Below are positions 7,806-16,069 of a DNA stretch of 64,000 nucleotides, piece by piece. The position numbers and the translations under genes are program-made. The stretch is from positions 62,001 to 126,000 of the forward strand of contig JANQQF010000010.1 in the NCBI GenBank assembly GCA_028285035.1, written 5' to 3'. How positions within the stretch are numbered: position 1 is the first letter of the stretch; each line of letters starts with the position of its first letter. The stretch comes from Phycisphaerae bacterium. GTDB taxonomy: Bacteria; Chloroflexota; Anaerolineae; 4572-78; J111. Under the pieces are notes generated by a model. It was not told where the DNA came from, did no database searches, and was given only the letters and a program-made list of their open reading frames with translations.

Positions 7806-9668
7806 GTGACGCTTGATTTATGGCTGACCTTTCTAATTTTGGCCTGTACGATTGGGCTGTTCATTCTTGATAAAATTCGAATGGACATCATTGGTCTGTT
7901 GGCTTTGTTGGCCCTGTTTTTAACAGGTATTTTGGAGGCAGAGCAGGTGTTTGCGGGCTTTGCCAACAGCACGGTGATCATCATTGCCGGACTATTTGTG
8001 GTGGGGCGCGGGCTGTTTCGAGCCGGGGTGGCAACGTGGCTAGGGCAGCAGTTTCTGCGGCTGGCGGGCACAAACCCGCTCCGCTTGCTCACCGTGCTTA
8101 TGTTTGGTACGGCAGGGCTGTCAGGGTTTATGAGCAACACCGGCACGGTTGCGGTACTCTTGCCGGCGGTGGTCACGGTGGCCCAACGCCTCAAGCAGTC
8201 ACCGGCCAAACTGCTGATGCCGCTGGCCGTAGCGGCCAACATCGGCGGGCTTCTAACCTTGATTGGTACTTTACCCAATATTGTGCTGTCCGATGCCTTG
8301 GTGGCGGCGGGAGAAAGACCCTTGGGCTTCTTTGAGTTTACCTGGGTGGGGTTCCCCCTGCTGTTGTTGGGAGTCGGCTACATGCTGCTGATCGGCTATC
8401 GCTTGTTGCCGGACCGAAAGGGGGAGCAACACAGCGAGGTGGCCGCCTCTTTAGAGGAGATCGTGGCGGATTATCATCTGGCCGAGTTTCTGTTCCATGT
8501 GCAGGTACCCGCCTCATCGCCGCTGGTGGGCCAAACGTTGGGGGAGATCAACTTGGGGCGGGCCTACAATGTGAGTGTGATCCACATCGACCGGGTCGCC
8601 GATCATCCGTTGATTCCAGGGCATCTGGTTGAGCAATTGGTGGAGCAGGTCCAGCTTGAGAATGGGGGACACCCAGCCACGGCCAGCAGCCGCATTGAGG
8701 CTGAGGATAATCTTTTGGTGAAAGGACGCACCGAGAATATCAATCGAATGATTGCCGAGTTTGGGCTTAGCCAGGCTGAGCAGGCAGATGATGAGCTGAA
8801 TGACAATGCGGTGCTATCGCTAAGTGAGGTGGTCATTCCACCCCGCTCAACCGTGATTGGCCGCACCTTGCAAGAGGCACAACTTGGTCAGAAGTACAAT
8901 GTCCAGGTCTTGGGGGTGCTGCGGGGGGGGCAGCGGCTCCCCACCTATCGGACCGACAAGATGGCCTTTGGCGATGTCCTTCTTATTAACTGTCGTCCCG
9001 AGGATTTAGACCTGATGCGAAATGAGCCACGCAACTTTGTGGTCATCGGCGAGCCGATTAATGCTCAACCACAAGGGTTCACCCCGAGGGCGGCTGTGGC
9101 CAGTGGGCTTATGCTGATGATGTTGGTTTTGTTGCTGTTCAGTCTAGTGCCAATGGCTATTGCCGTGACCCTAACCGCCCTACTAATGGTCTTGAGTGGC
9201 TGCTTGAGTATGGAGCAGGCCTATCGGGCCATCAATTGGGAAAGTGTGGTCTTGATTGCTGCGATGCTGCCGATGAACACTGCCTTGCAGGTGACCGGTG
9301 GGAGTGAATTTATTGTAAACACCTTGTTGGGGGTAGTGGGGAGCAATCCGCTACTGCTGTTGGCGGGGATCTTCCTGCTGACCGCCGCATTTACCCAAGT
9401 GACCAGTAATACCGCCACCAGCGTCCTACTCGCCCCCATCGCCATCAGTGCGGCCCAAAATTTGGGCATCTCGCCCTACCCGGTGATTATGATGGTCGCG
9501 GTCGGGGCCTCCAGTGCCTTTGTCACCCCGATTGCCTCACCAGTCAATATGTTGGTTCTCAATCCTGGGGGCTACACCTTCGCTGACTTTGGCAAGGTCG
9601 GTATTTGGTTGGTGGGGCTATTTTTGTTGGTCGGTTTACTTTTAGTGCCGTGGATTTGGCCGTTATAA
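7806..9668 (+). CDS. SLC13/DASS-type transporter with two RCK_C (TrkA-C) domains
   Basis: The 620-residue protein has an N-terminal block of hydrophobic helices (to about residue 200), two cytoplasmic RCK_C-like domains (about 215-310 and 325-410, each with the GxTLxExxLGxxYNVxV pattern) and a C-terminal block of helices. Motifs MSNTGTVAVLLPA and TSNTATSVLLAPIA are the paired SNT hairpins of the divalent anion:Na+ symporter fold. GTG at 7806 is chosen as start because GGAGG lies five bases upstream; the in-frame ATG at 7794 overlaps that site. Substrates of this subgroup (sulfate, dicarboxylates or other anions) cannot be read from sequence. Its stop is 1 bp from the end of the convergent SDR gene. 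Confidence 0.88.
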   Translation: MTLDLWLTFLILACTIGLFILDKIRMDIIGLLALLALFLTGILEAEQVFAGFANSTVIIIAGLFVVGRGLFRAGVATWLGQQFLRLAGTNPLRLLTVLMFGTAGLSGFMSNTGTVAVLLPAVVTVAQRLKQSPAKLLMPLAVAANIGGLLTLIGTLPNIVLSDALVAAGERPLGFFEFTWVGFPLLLLGVGYMLLIGYRLLPDRKGEQHSEVAASLEEIVADYHLAEFLFHVQVPASSPLVGQTLGEINLGRAYNVSVIHIDRVADHPLIPGHLVEQLVEQVQLENGGHPATASSRIEAEDNLLVKGRTENINRMIAEFGLSQAEQADDELNDNAVLSLSEVVIPPRSTVIGRTLQEAQLGQKYNVQVLGVLRGGQRLPTYRTDKMAFGDVLLINCRPEDLDLMRNEPRNFVVIGEPINAQPQGFTPRAAVASGLMLMMLVLLLFSLVPMAIAVTLTALLMVLSGCLSMEQAYRAINWESVVLIAAMLPMNTALQVTGGSEFIVNTLLGVVGSNPLLLLAGIFLLTAAFTQVTSNTATSVLLAPIAISAAQNLGISPYPVIMMVAVGASSAFVTPIASPVNMLVLNPGGYTFADFGKVGIWLVGLFLLVGLLLVPWIWPL

Positions 9669-9669
9669 G

Positions 9670-10416
9670 TTATTTTCCCCCAGCCACATCAATAAAACCG
9701 CCTGTGGTGTAGGCAGATTCATCGGAGAGCAGCCACAAAATGGCGTTGGCGACCTCTTCAGGGTGCCCGCCTCGTTTGAGAGGAACCACTGCCTTTACCC
9801 GATCGACCCGATTGGGCTCGCCGCCATCGGCGTGGATGTCGGTGTAGATAAAGCCGGGGCGCACCGCGTTGACCCGAATGCCTTCCCCGGCCACCTCTTT
9901 AGACAGACCGATGGTTAGGGTATCGACGGCCCCTTTTGACGCAGCATAGTCGACGTACTCACCGGGTGAGCCGAGCCGAGAGGCCCCAGAAGAGACATTG
10001 ACGATGGCTCCTCCTGCGCCACCCTGTTTGGTTGACATCCGTCGCACGGCTTCCCGGGCGCACAAGAAGCAACCAGTGATATTTGTGGCAAAAATACGCT
10101 GGAGGCGGGCGGCATCCATCTCGGCCACGGTCATCTGCGTCTCCAGAATACCGGCGTTGTTGACCAACGCGGTCACCGGACCTAGCTGGGCATCGACCGT
10201 TTCAAACAAACGCACTACATCTGCTTCCAACGCCACGTCTGCGGCCACAGCGATGGCAGTCCCCCCGTTGCCCTTGATGTAATCCACCACCTGTTGTGCG
10301 GCGTCTTTGTTTTGCCGATAGTTGACGCAGACCGCATAGCCACGGTCCGCCGCCAGTTTGGCCGTGGCCGCGCCAATACCTCGACTACCACCCGTCACAA
10401 TCATAATTTTAGTCAT
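9670..10416 (-). CDS. SDR-family NAD(P)-dependent oxidoreductase
   Basis: A 248-residue classical short-chain dehydrogenase: cofactor motif TGGSRGIG at the N-terminus, NNAG, catalytic Ser in NVSSGAS, the YAASK Tyr-Lys pair and the RPGFIYTDIH loop. Length fits the family. The ATG at 10416 has GAGG eight bases upstream; a GTG at 10425 overlaps that site. Closest general group is the FabG-like glucose/ribitol type. Converges on the SLC13 gene with one base between stops. Substrate unknown. Confidence 0.88.
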   Translation of the reverse strand: MTKIMIVTGGSRGIGAATAKLAADRGYAVCVNYRQNKDAAQQVVDYIKGNGGTAIAVAADVALEADVVRLFETVDAQLGPVTALVNNAGILETQMTVAEMDAARLQRIFATNITGCFLCAREAVRRMSTKQGGAGGAIVNVSSGASRLGSPGEYVDYAASKGAVDTLTIGLSKEVAGEGIRVNAVRPGFIYTDIHADGGEPNRVDRVKAVVPLKRGGHPEEVANAILWLLSDESAYTTGGFIDVAGGK

Positions 10417-10493
10417 TTTGATCACCTCGCTACCAGAATGAACAGATTTGTCTTATAAGGTAATCATAATCGAATTGCCAATTATAGGCGAAC

Positions 10494-10530
10494 AAAAAAT
10501 AGTCAGTCTCAAAATTGAGACTGACTATTT
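10494..10530 (-). terminator. Intrinsic terminator of the DoxX-like gene
   Basis: A perfect 16-bp stem built around AGTCAGTCTC with a two-base loop, followed on the minus strand by T6. It lies about 130 bp beyond the stop of the DoxX-like gene. Confidence 0.8.
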
Positions 10531-10660
10531 CCCCAATAGCGTCTGTCATCATTGGACAATTGCGCCATTATCCAAGCTTACGCTATCAGATTTAGATTTA
10601 CGAGGAATATCATGCAATCGTCATTTTTCGTAAATCGTAACTCACAAATTTGAGTAACTC

Positions 10661-11146
10661 TTACTGTAATACGGGGTATCGTTGAACAATTGGCGATTTT
10701 GACCAAACGTTGCCAAGCCCCATTGCCGCAGGCTGTAATACGGCGATCCCTATCAGTAGAACGATGTAAACAATGTGCTCGTCAACAATCGGGTTAAATT
10801 CACCAGGGAAACGAGAGAGATAAATCAACAGCATCATCAGAGCCCCCGAGTAGCCACCAATACGCATCCCAATCCCTAAAATAAGTGAGAGACCGACACC
10901 CAACAAACCAGCCATATACAATACATCAACAAGTGGATTACCCGCAATCCCTTTCATCAGACCAGCAAACGGACCATAGGTAGCGAATTGGAGATAGCCA
11001 AAGGTGGGTGAGGCACCCGCCAACAACGATTGGTCGGGTGGAGTATTAAATCCGAGACCAAATACCTTGTCAATGAATCCCCACAAAAAGATAAATCCCA
11101 ACAAAATTCGTACAGTGGCCAACAACTTTACATGTTTAGCTTCCAT
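10661..11146 (-). CDS. DoxX-like membrane protein
   Basis: A 161-residue protein with about four membrane helices (near 10-30, 70-95, 98-115 and 125-142). The N-terminal RILLGFIFLWGFIDKVFGLGF followed by SPTFGYL is typical of DoxX/TQO-small-subunit-like proteins. Members of the superfamily include the thiosulfate:quinone oxidoreductase subunit DoxD and many uncharacterised inner-membrane proteins; no partner subunit is next to it, so enzymatic activity is not claimed. AGGAG lies nine bases before the ATG. An array of phased repeats at 11267-11320 is a likely operator. Confidence 0.75.
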   Translation of the reverse strand: MEAKHVKLLATVRILLGFIFLWGFIDKVFGLGFNTPPDQSLLAGASPTFGYLQFATYGPFAGLMKGIAGNPLVDVLYMAGLLGVGLSLILGIGMRIGGYSGALMMLLIYLSRFPGEFNPIVDEHIVYIVLLIGIAVLQPAAMGLGNVWSKSPIVQRYPVLQ

Positions 11147-11266
11147 AATTTTTTCTCCTAAAAAATTAATTTGATTTGATATGAATGTCGAATGGTCTTG
11201 TTTTAGTATCTAATAATTTCGACGGTTAGATCATATCAAGTTTTAATTAGGAGCGGAACCCCCCTC

Positions 11267-11320
11267 CCATACACAGGTCAGAGAAAACCCATACAAAATC
11301 CATACAGGGGTCTATACAGA
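11267..11320. promoter_or_regulatory. Phased C(A)TACA direct repeats, candidate operator
   Basis: ATACA starts at 11269, 11291, 11302 and 11314 (spacing 22, 11 and 12 bp), each preceded by C or T. Spacing of one or two helical turns on the same strand is the layout of OmpR/PhoB-type response regulator sites. It lies 120-175 bp before the DoxX-like gene. A related array occurs at 38989-39015. Confidence 0.5.
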
Positions 11321-11409
11321 TATAACATCCCTTTTTTATGGAATTTTTTGGCGAAAATGGACAGGTTTAACTGAGTACTGGAGACATTTATGCAAAGAAT
11401 AAGGGACAG

Positions 11410-11517
11410 GTCATTTCGATGACGTACGTTACAAAGCAAGCTTTGCCAAAATCTTCCAAGTGGCACTTAAAAAGTAACCGACCTAGAAGGTTTCTCACCC
11501 TAATGGTTCGAAATGAC
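11410..11517. mobile_element. MITE-like palindromic element
   Basis: The ends GTCATTTCGA (11410-11419) and TCGAAATGAC (11508-11517) are exact inverted repeats 108 bp overall, with further weak symmetry inside. The GTCATTTCGA end is common in non-autonomous repeats of several phyla (general knowledge). No coding capacity. Confidence 0.55.
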
Positions 11518-11548
11518 ATCCCGGCGAGAAAAAAGGTGAAAACTTGGG

Positions 11549-13603
11549 CTAATTCCCCGCACCTTGCTCCAGATATCGTTCTACCAAAAAGAAGAAGGTG
11601 TAGGGATCGACCACTTCATAGTTGGGGTGGATGACTTGACCATTCTCATCGGTAATAGAGCCTTCAGCCTGGTGGGCCTGCATTTGTTCACGAATACCCC
11701 AGAGGAGACTGGAGGATTGAAAGGCCGAGCGGAAAGCCAGAAATGGGGGTCGACCTTCTTCAAGCACCACCCGCTTGTAAACGGTATGGACGGCTTGAGC
11801 GCCGATTTCGGGGGTACCAAACAGGGCTTCGCTGGCGAGCGTGGTCAGCGGAACGCCCCACTGCAACCGCGGCCAGGGTTCATCGGCCTCAAAATCGGGG
11901 ACCAAAATCCCTTGCGGCGCGAGTAAGGTATAGGCATCAATCCGCTTTTGAGACATTGCCGCCCCGTTGCCATTGAGCAAAAAGCCCTGGACATCGTAGC
12001 CATAGCGGGCAAAGTAGTTGCGGCTGCGCAGCAGCCAGCGGAGTAAGGTCACCTCAGAGGGGCCATCGGGGTTGAGATAGCCCGCTCCACTGTTTGAGGC
12101 GACAAAGTAATCATTTTCGGTTTGCGTTTCATACAGATAGGTCATAATTCCAGGGATATCTTCGACCATACCCGGATTAAAGCCCCACGCCAAGGGAATT
12201 TCACCACGCTTTTCATCCAGCCACGGCTTGCGGGCATAGTTGGCCATCAAGGTATAGACGGGATGCACTAAATCGTAATCGCCTGCATAAAACAAGACGA
12301 AGGTGTAATCAGGGTTAACCTGCCCATCAGTGGTGAGATAGCCTTTTTGGATCAAATCAGCCTCAGTGGGCGGTTTGGGATAGGGGCGGGCTGCAGGGTG
12401 GGGGCCAAATTTATGAACGGAGATATTGGCCATCGCCACACCAAACACATCGCCGCCCCCACCTTGCAAATAGCCACCACGTTGCGAGAATTGCCAGGTA
12501 CTTTCCCATTCACCCTTGACCGCGCTACTTTGGCCGACGATCCCTGTCTCTAAGGACACCGCATACTTCTCATACCAAGGGATGAAGCCCCAAATTTTGA
12601 TTACCCCCCCGCCAGATTGCGCTTGCGCAGCGGTGATGACAGCTTGAAATGCCGTTGCATCTGCGCCAAGGGGCTGTTCAGGGTCATCATTGGGCAACTC
12701 ATTAGGCCAGGGAGAAAGGTCAAGGGCAAAGCCCCGCTGTTGAACCACATAATCCCGCTCAAAGGCGTAGACTCCACCCCTGGTCATTTGATCCTGAGAG
12801 TAGAGCCAAGCAGGCCAACCATCAAGCAGGTAGGCCAAAAATTGGGCGTTGGCTCGTCCGGTATCGAGATATTTTTCCTTGGCCCACAAGTAAGCATCAG
12901 CTTTGGCTGAGCCAGTTGACGGGGTATCGCTGTCCGGCACTGTTGTGGCCCCTGGCTCAAACATTCCCACCAATGAGGTTCGTACTGGGACCTGAGCCGT
13001 GATATCAACCTCGATCTCACTTCCTGCCCGAACAACAGGCCAGCCCTCGACTCCAGCGATTGTCGTGGCTACATTTAAGGTGGCCGGGACGTTGGTATCC
13101 CACAACACAACACCCGTCAGATCATCGGCGAAAAGTTCAAGCACATCGGTCCAAGCCTCAAGCTCAATAATCTCAGTTTCAGCTAACCAACCGTAAGCCT
13201 GGTCGGACATTTGATATTTTTCGAGCCAAAACGCATCGACGCCAAGTTCATCATCCCGCTGATGATCGTGATTGAGATATAGCTGAGGGGTATCACGATT
13301 GATGATACCCTGGGTGGTGGTCAAAAAAATAAGAATGTCATACTCACGGAGCAAATCCTGATGGGTTTTGCCTTCTGGCGGTGGGGTTTTAGTATCACAG
13401 GCATCCGACGCCCCTGTGAGCGCAAGGCAATGTTCATAATGATTGATATGCAAATCACTCACATCAAGTACGTAGAGTTTGTCTGGAATGGTGGCGGCGG
13501 GTGGTACGGAGCCAATGAAGTAGTAATAAGCAACAGCGAGCAATATCACGGCTAAAAAGATGGCGGCGATTGATCGCCAGCGAATAGATTTTAAGATAGA
13601 CAA
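11549..13603 (-). CDS. GxGYxYP-type putative glycoside hydrolase, membrane anchored
   Basis: A 684-residue protein with a single N-terminal membrane helix (about residues 10-30, SIAAIFLAVILLAVAYYYF) and a long extracytoplasmic part. The motif SNSGAGYLNPDGPSE is the signature region of the GxGYxYP family; FVLFYAGDYDLVH and LAWGFNPGM are also typical of its C-terminal domain. An N-terminal GxGYxYP_N-like region (LYVLDVSDLHINH to about 250) precedes it. The family is classed as putative glycosidases by fold; substrates are unproven. Start is uncertain: TTG at 13603 has GGAG ten bases upstream, while an upstream TTG at 13648 is in frame but lacks a ribosome site. Confidence 0.75.
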   Translation of the reverse strand: MSILKSIRWRSIAAIFLAVILLAVAYYYFIGSVPPAATIPDKLYVLDVSDLHINHYEHCLALTGASDACDTKTPPPEGKTHQDLLREYDILIFLTTTQGIINRDTPQLYLNHDHQRDDELGVDAFWLEKYQMSDQAYGWLAETEIIELEAWTDVLELFADDLTGVVLWDTNVPATLNVATTIAGVEGWPVVRAGSEIEVDITAQVPVRTSLVGMFEPGATTVPDSDTPSTGSAKADAYLWAKEKYLDTGRANAQFLAYLLDGWPAWLYSQDQMTRGGVYAFERDYVVQQRGFALDLSPWPNELPNDDPEQPLGADATAFQAVITAAQAQSGGGVIKIWGFIPWYEKYAVSLETGIVGQSSAVKGEWESTWQFSQRGGYLQGGGGDVFGVAMANISVHKFGPHPAARPYPKPPTEADLIQKGYLTTDGQVNPDYTFVLFYAGDYDLVHPVYTLMANYARKPWLDEKRGEIPLAWGFNPGMVEDIPGIMTYLYETQTENDYFVASNSGAGYLNPDGPSEVTLLRWLLRSRNYFARYGYDVQGFLLNGNGAAMSQKRIDAYTLLAPQGILVPDFEADEPWPRLQWGVPLTTLASEALFGTPEIGAQAVHTVYKRVVLEEGRPPFLAFRSAFQSSSLLWGIREQMQAHQAEGSITDENGQVIHPNYEVVDPYTFFFLVERYLEQGAGN

Positions 13604-13700
13604 AGGTTTGACGCTCCATATTTTATGGTTGTTTATTGTTGCATACAATGATGAAACGGCAAAAAATTGTCCACTTTGAAAATTAGCCGCTCAACGCGCT

Positions 13701-13778
13701 CGGACCGATGCTCTGCGTTGGTCCAAAGGGCGTGAGGCAGAGCGTCACACCAGCTATCTCACAAAACCGTGTAAATCC
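13701..13778. repeat. Structured dispersed repeat A, copy 1
   Basis: The ~78-bp sequence containing GCTCTGCGTTGG and AGAGCGTCACACCAGCTATC recurs at 25715-25797. GCTCTGC pairs with GCAGAGC across about 20 bp; in the other copy this arm is GTAGAGC, still able to pair as a G-U. Both copies begin 20-30 bp after the stop of a minus-strand gene. Confidence 0.7.
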
Positions 13779-13802
13779 AAAGTCGTAAATCAAGACAGAT
13801 CT

Positions 13803-14402
13803 TTATTCTGGCATATAGCTGATAAAGAAGTACATAAAGACGCCCCAAACTGCAAAAACGAGGAATGCAAACAATCCTGTCAAAGCCGCACTGGCTGAAA
13901 AGACCCAGGTGAGCCAAATGATCGGGCCACCAACCCCAAGGGCAACCAAGCTCATCGGGATAGCCCGAATGAGAAACCAATTTGTTGGGGAAATCTCACC
14001 CATTTTTGGCATCAGCCCAATAAAGGTGTACATCGCCGCTCCCCATAGGCCGAAAACAATAATGCTGACCAGGCTGGTGATGAGTGGACTTTGAGTAAAA
14101 TTCCAGGCCGCCCAGATGGCAGCGCCGCCCCCCCCTAACACAATCAGGGTGGTTGGCACAGCACGGATCAGAAAATGTTGGGTTAGTGAGCCTTCAGATA
14201 CGTGACCACTTCCCCAGCACACATTGCACAGTTGGGTCTCAACCTCAAACTCTCCGGTGCCGATCTCCCCCCACTGATTGCACTCCTCACAGACGGTGCC
14301 GTCAGATAATTTTTTAGTCCCCTCACAGGTTGGGCAATGGACCATAACCTCTTTGCGAATTTCACGCTGGCCCTTACCCTGACACTCTAAACACGTTGGC
14401 AT
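13803..14402 (-). CDS. Zinc-ribbon membrane protein with DnaJ-like cysteine repeats
   Basis: The N-terminal 75 residues hold four CxxCxGxG-like units, CLECQGKG, CPTCEGTK, CEECNQWG and CNVCWGSG, as in the DnaJ zinc-binding domain. They are followed by two similar pairs of hydrophobic helices (about 80-130 and 145-195; each begins FLIRA(V/I)P(T/M)(T/S)L and ends MY-F-I-x-x-M-P), an internal duplication. The total is 199 residues. No J-domain is present. GGAG precedes the ATG. Function unknown; it may be a membrane-bound protein-binding or metal-binding factor. Confidence 0.75.
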   Translation of the reverse strand: MPTCLECQGKGQREIRKEVMVHCPTCEGTKKLSDGTVCEECNQWGEIGTGEFEVETQLCNVCWGSGHVSEGSLTQHFLIRAVPTTLIVLGGGGAAIWAAWNFTQSPLITSLVSIIVFGLWGAAMYTFIGLMPKMGEISPTNWFLIRAIPMSLVALGVGGPIIWLTWVFSASAALTGLFAFLVFAVWGVFMYFFISYMPE

Positions 14403-14610
14403 TCATGACTCCAGATTATATCAATGAAATATCCTATAAAGTTTAGCATAAAATAGGGCCAGGGAAAAGTGTAGTTTGGCTTTAAAATTTGGAGTCCAAA
14501 GTGCATTTTGGACTCCATAGTCTGGGGCATTTTCGAGAGCAAAAGTAAGGAGCACGTGATCAGGCTCGTCAGACTAAGCGTAGACAACAACCCCAGGAGG
14601 GATATTTATA

Positions 14611-15987
14611 ATGAAAGCTTATGATGTCATTTGGATTGGAACCGGGCAGGCCACAGGAACCGTGGTCCCCCGTTTAGTTGGAGCTGGAAAATCTGTGGCG
14701 ATTATCGAGGGCGACCGCATAGGTGGCACTTGTGTGAATTATGGTTGTACGCCAACAAAAACAGTTGTCGCCAGCGCTCGTGCAGCCCATATGGCTCGCC
14801 GTGGGGCAGACTTTGGGGTGAATATCAGCGATTTTACCATCGACTTTGCCAAAGTGCGGGAACGATTAAACGGTATTCGCAATGAATTTAGCAATGGAAT
14901 GGACGGTTGGCTGTCGGGCATGGATGGTGTTGATTTGTATAGGGCGTATGGCCAATTTGAGAGCGCCAATACGATACGAGTTGGGGATGAGGTTATTCAG
15001 AGTGAAACCATCGTCCTGAATGTGGGGGCACGCGCCCGGATCATCCCGATTCCAGGTCTGGATGAGGTTCCTTGGCTCGACAACCAGCGCCTCCTCGATT
15101 TGGAGGAATTACCCCAACATCTAATTGTCATGGGTGGGAGCTATATTGGGATGGAGTTTGCCCAGGCCTTCCGTCGTTTTGGCAGTGAGGTCACCATTCT
15201 AGAAGCCGGCCCCCAACTCATGTTCCGGGAAGATGTGGACATTGCCGAAGCCGCACACGAAGTTTTAACAAACGAAGGTATCAACGTTCGCCTCAACGCC
15301 AAGGTGCAACGGGTGGCAAACGCGGAGAATGGTCAAGTTGAAGTCTTTATGGAGCAGGACGGCACAGAAACCTCAGTTAAAGGATCACACTTACTCGTTG
15401 CCGTTGGGCGAGTGCCGAATAGCGATAAGTTGAATTTAGAGGCTGTGGGTATCGAAACAAACGAGCGTGGTTACATCAAGGTCAATGAAGTGCTTCAAAC
15501 CAACATTCCCCACGTCTATGCCGTTGGCGATGTCAATGGTCAAGGGGCCTTCACCCACACCTCAGTCAATGACGGTGAAATCTTCTGGGATCACTATGCC
15601 AATGTTGACGGTCGCAAGCTGTCAGATCGGATCACCACCTACGCGATGTATATCGATCCGCCTCTGGGTCGGGTTGGGATGAGTGAGAAAGAAGCCCGCC
15701 AAAGTGATCGTAATGTGTTAATGGCGACACGCCCGATGAAGTATATTTCACGGGCCAAAGAGAAAGACGAAACTGCGGGTTTGATTAAAATTCTGGTTGA
15801 TGCGGACAGTGAGGAAATCCTCGGCGCAAGCATCATCGGCATTGGGGGCGATGAAATCATCAATATGTTCACGCCGTTCATGTACACCAAACAGTCGTAC
15901 AAACTGTTTCGACGGGCGGTGTTAACCCATCCCACCGTTGCCGAGTTAATTCCTTGGATTTTGGATGATTTGAAGCCGTTGGAGTAG
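14611..15987 (+). CDS. Pyridine nucleotide-disulfide oxidoreductase (mercuric reductase/lipoamide dehydrogenase-like)
   Basis: A 458-residue flavoprotein: FAD motif IGTGQATGT, redox-active disulfide in GGTCVNYGCTPTK (Cys spaced by four), NAD(P)-binding GGSYIGMEFA, second FAD motif VYAVGDVNGQG, and the dimerisation-domain end HPTVAELIP with the catalytic His. It lacks both the N-terminal metal-binding domain and the C-terminal vicinal Cys pair of MerA, and no mer or 2-oxoacid dehydrogenase genes are near, so the substrate is open. AGGAGGG precedes the ATG. It has its own downstream terminator shared with the convergent acuI-like gene. Confidence 0.88.
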   Translation: MKAYDVIWIGTGQATGTVVPRLVGAGKSVAIIEGDRIGGTCVNYGCTPTKTVVASARAAHMARRGADFGVNISDFTIDFAKVRERLNGIRNEFSNGMDGWLSGMDGVDLYRAYGQFESANTIRVGDEVIQSETIVLNVGARARIIPIPGLDEVPWLDNQRLLDLEELPQHLIVMGGSYIGMEFAQAFRRFGSEVTILEAGPQLMFREDVDIAEAAHEVLTNEGINVRLNAKVQRVANAENGQVEVFMEQDGTETSVKGSHLLVAVGRVPNSDKLNLEAVGIETNERGYIKVNEVLQTNIPHVYAVGDVNGQGAFTHTSVNDGEIFWDHYANVDGRKLSDRITTYAMYIDPPLGRVGMSEKEARQSDRNVLMATRPMKYISRAKEKDETAGLIKILVDADSEEILGASIIGIGGDEIINMFTPFMYTKQSYKLFRRAVLTHPTVAELIPWILDDLKPLE

Positions 15988-16026
15988 AAGCAGTAAATAG
16001 TAATTGGTAATTCGAATTATCGTTTG

Positions 16027-16069
16027 TCAAAAAGGACTGATAGTTTATAGCCCTATCAGTCCTTTTTGA
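16027..16069. terminator. Bidirectional terminator
   Basis: A 16-bp perfect stem (CAAAAAGGACTGATA and complement) with an 11-base loop lies between convergent genes. A-runs on one side and T-runs on the other make it usable from both strands. It directly abuts the stop codon of the minus-strand gene. Confidence 0.85.

Larger units (their letters stand above)
11147..11548. other. Gene-free region between the DoxX-like and GxGYxYP genes
   Basis: This stretch contains two things only: the phased CATACA repeats at 11267-11320 and a MITE-like palindrome at 11410-11517. Short open frames here cross the palindrome and have no ribosome sites. Confidence 0.55.

Noticed and set aside
10448..10633. Short plus-strand open frame of 61 codons
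   Set aside because: It crosses the perfect terminator hairpin and has no ribosome site or recognisable motif.
11419..11634. Plus-strand open frame of 71 codons
   Set aside because: It lies across a MITE-like palindrome and the end of the GxGYxYP gene on the other strand.
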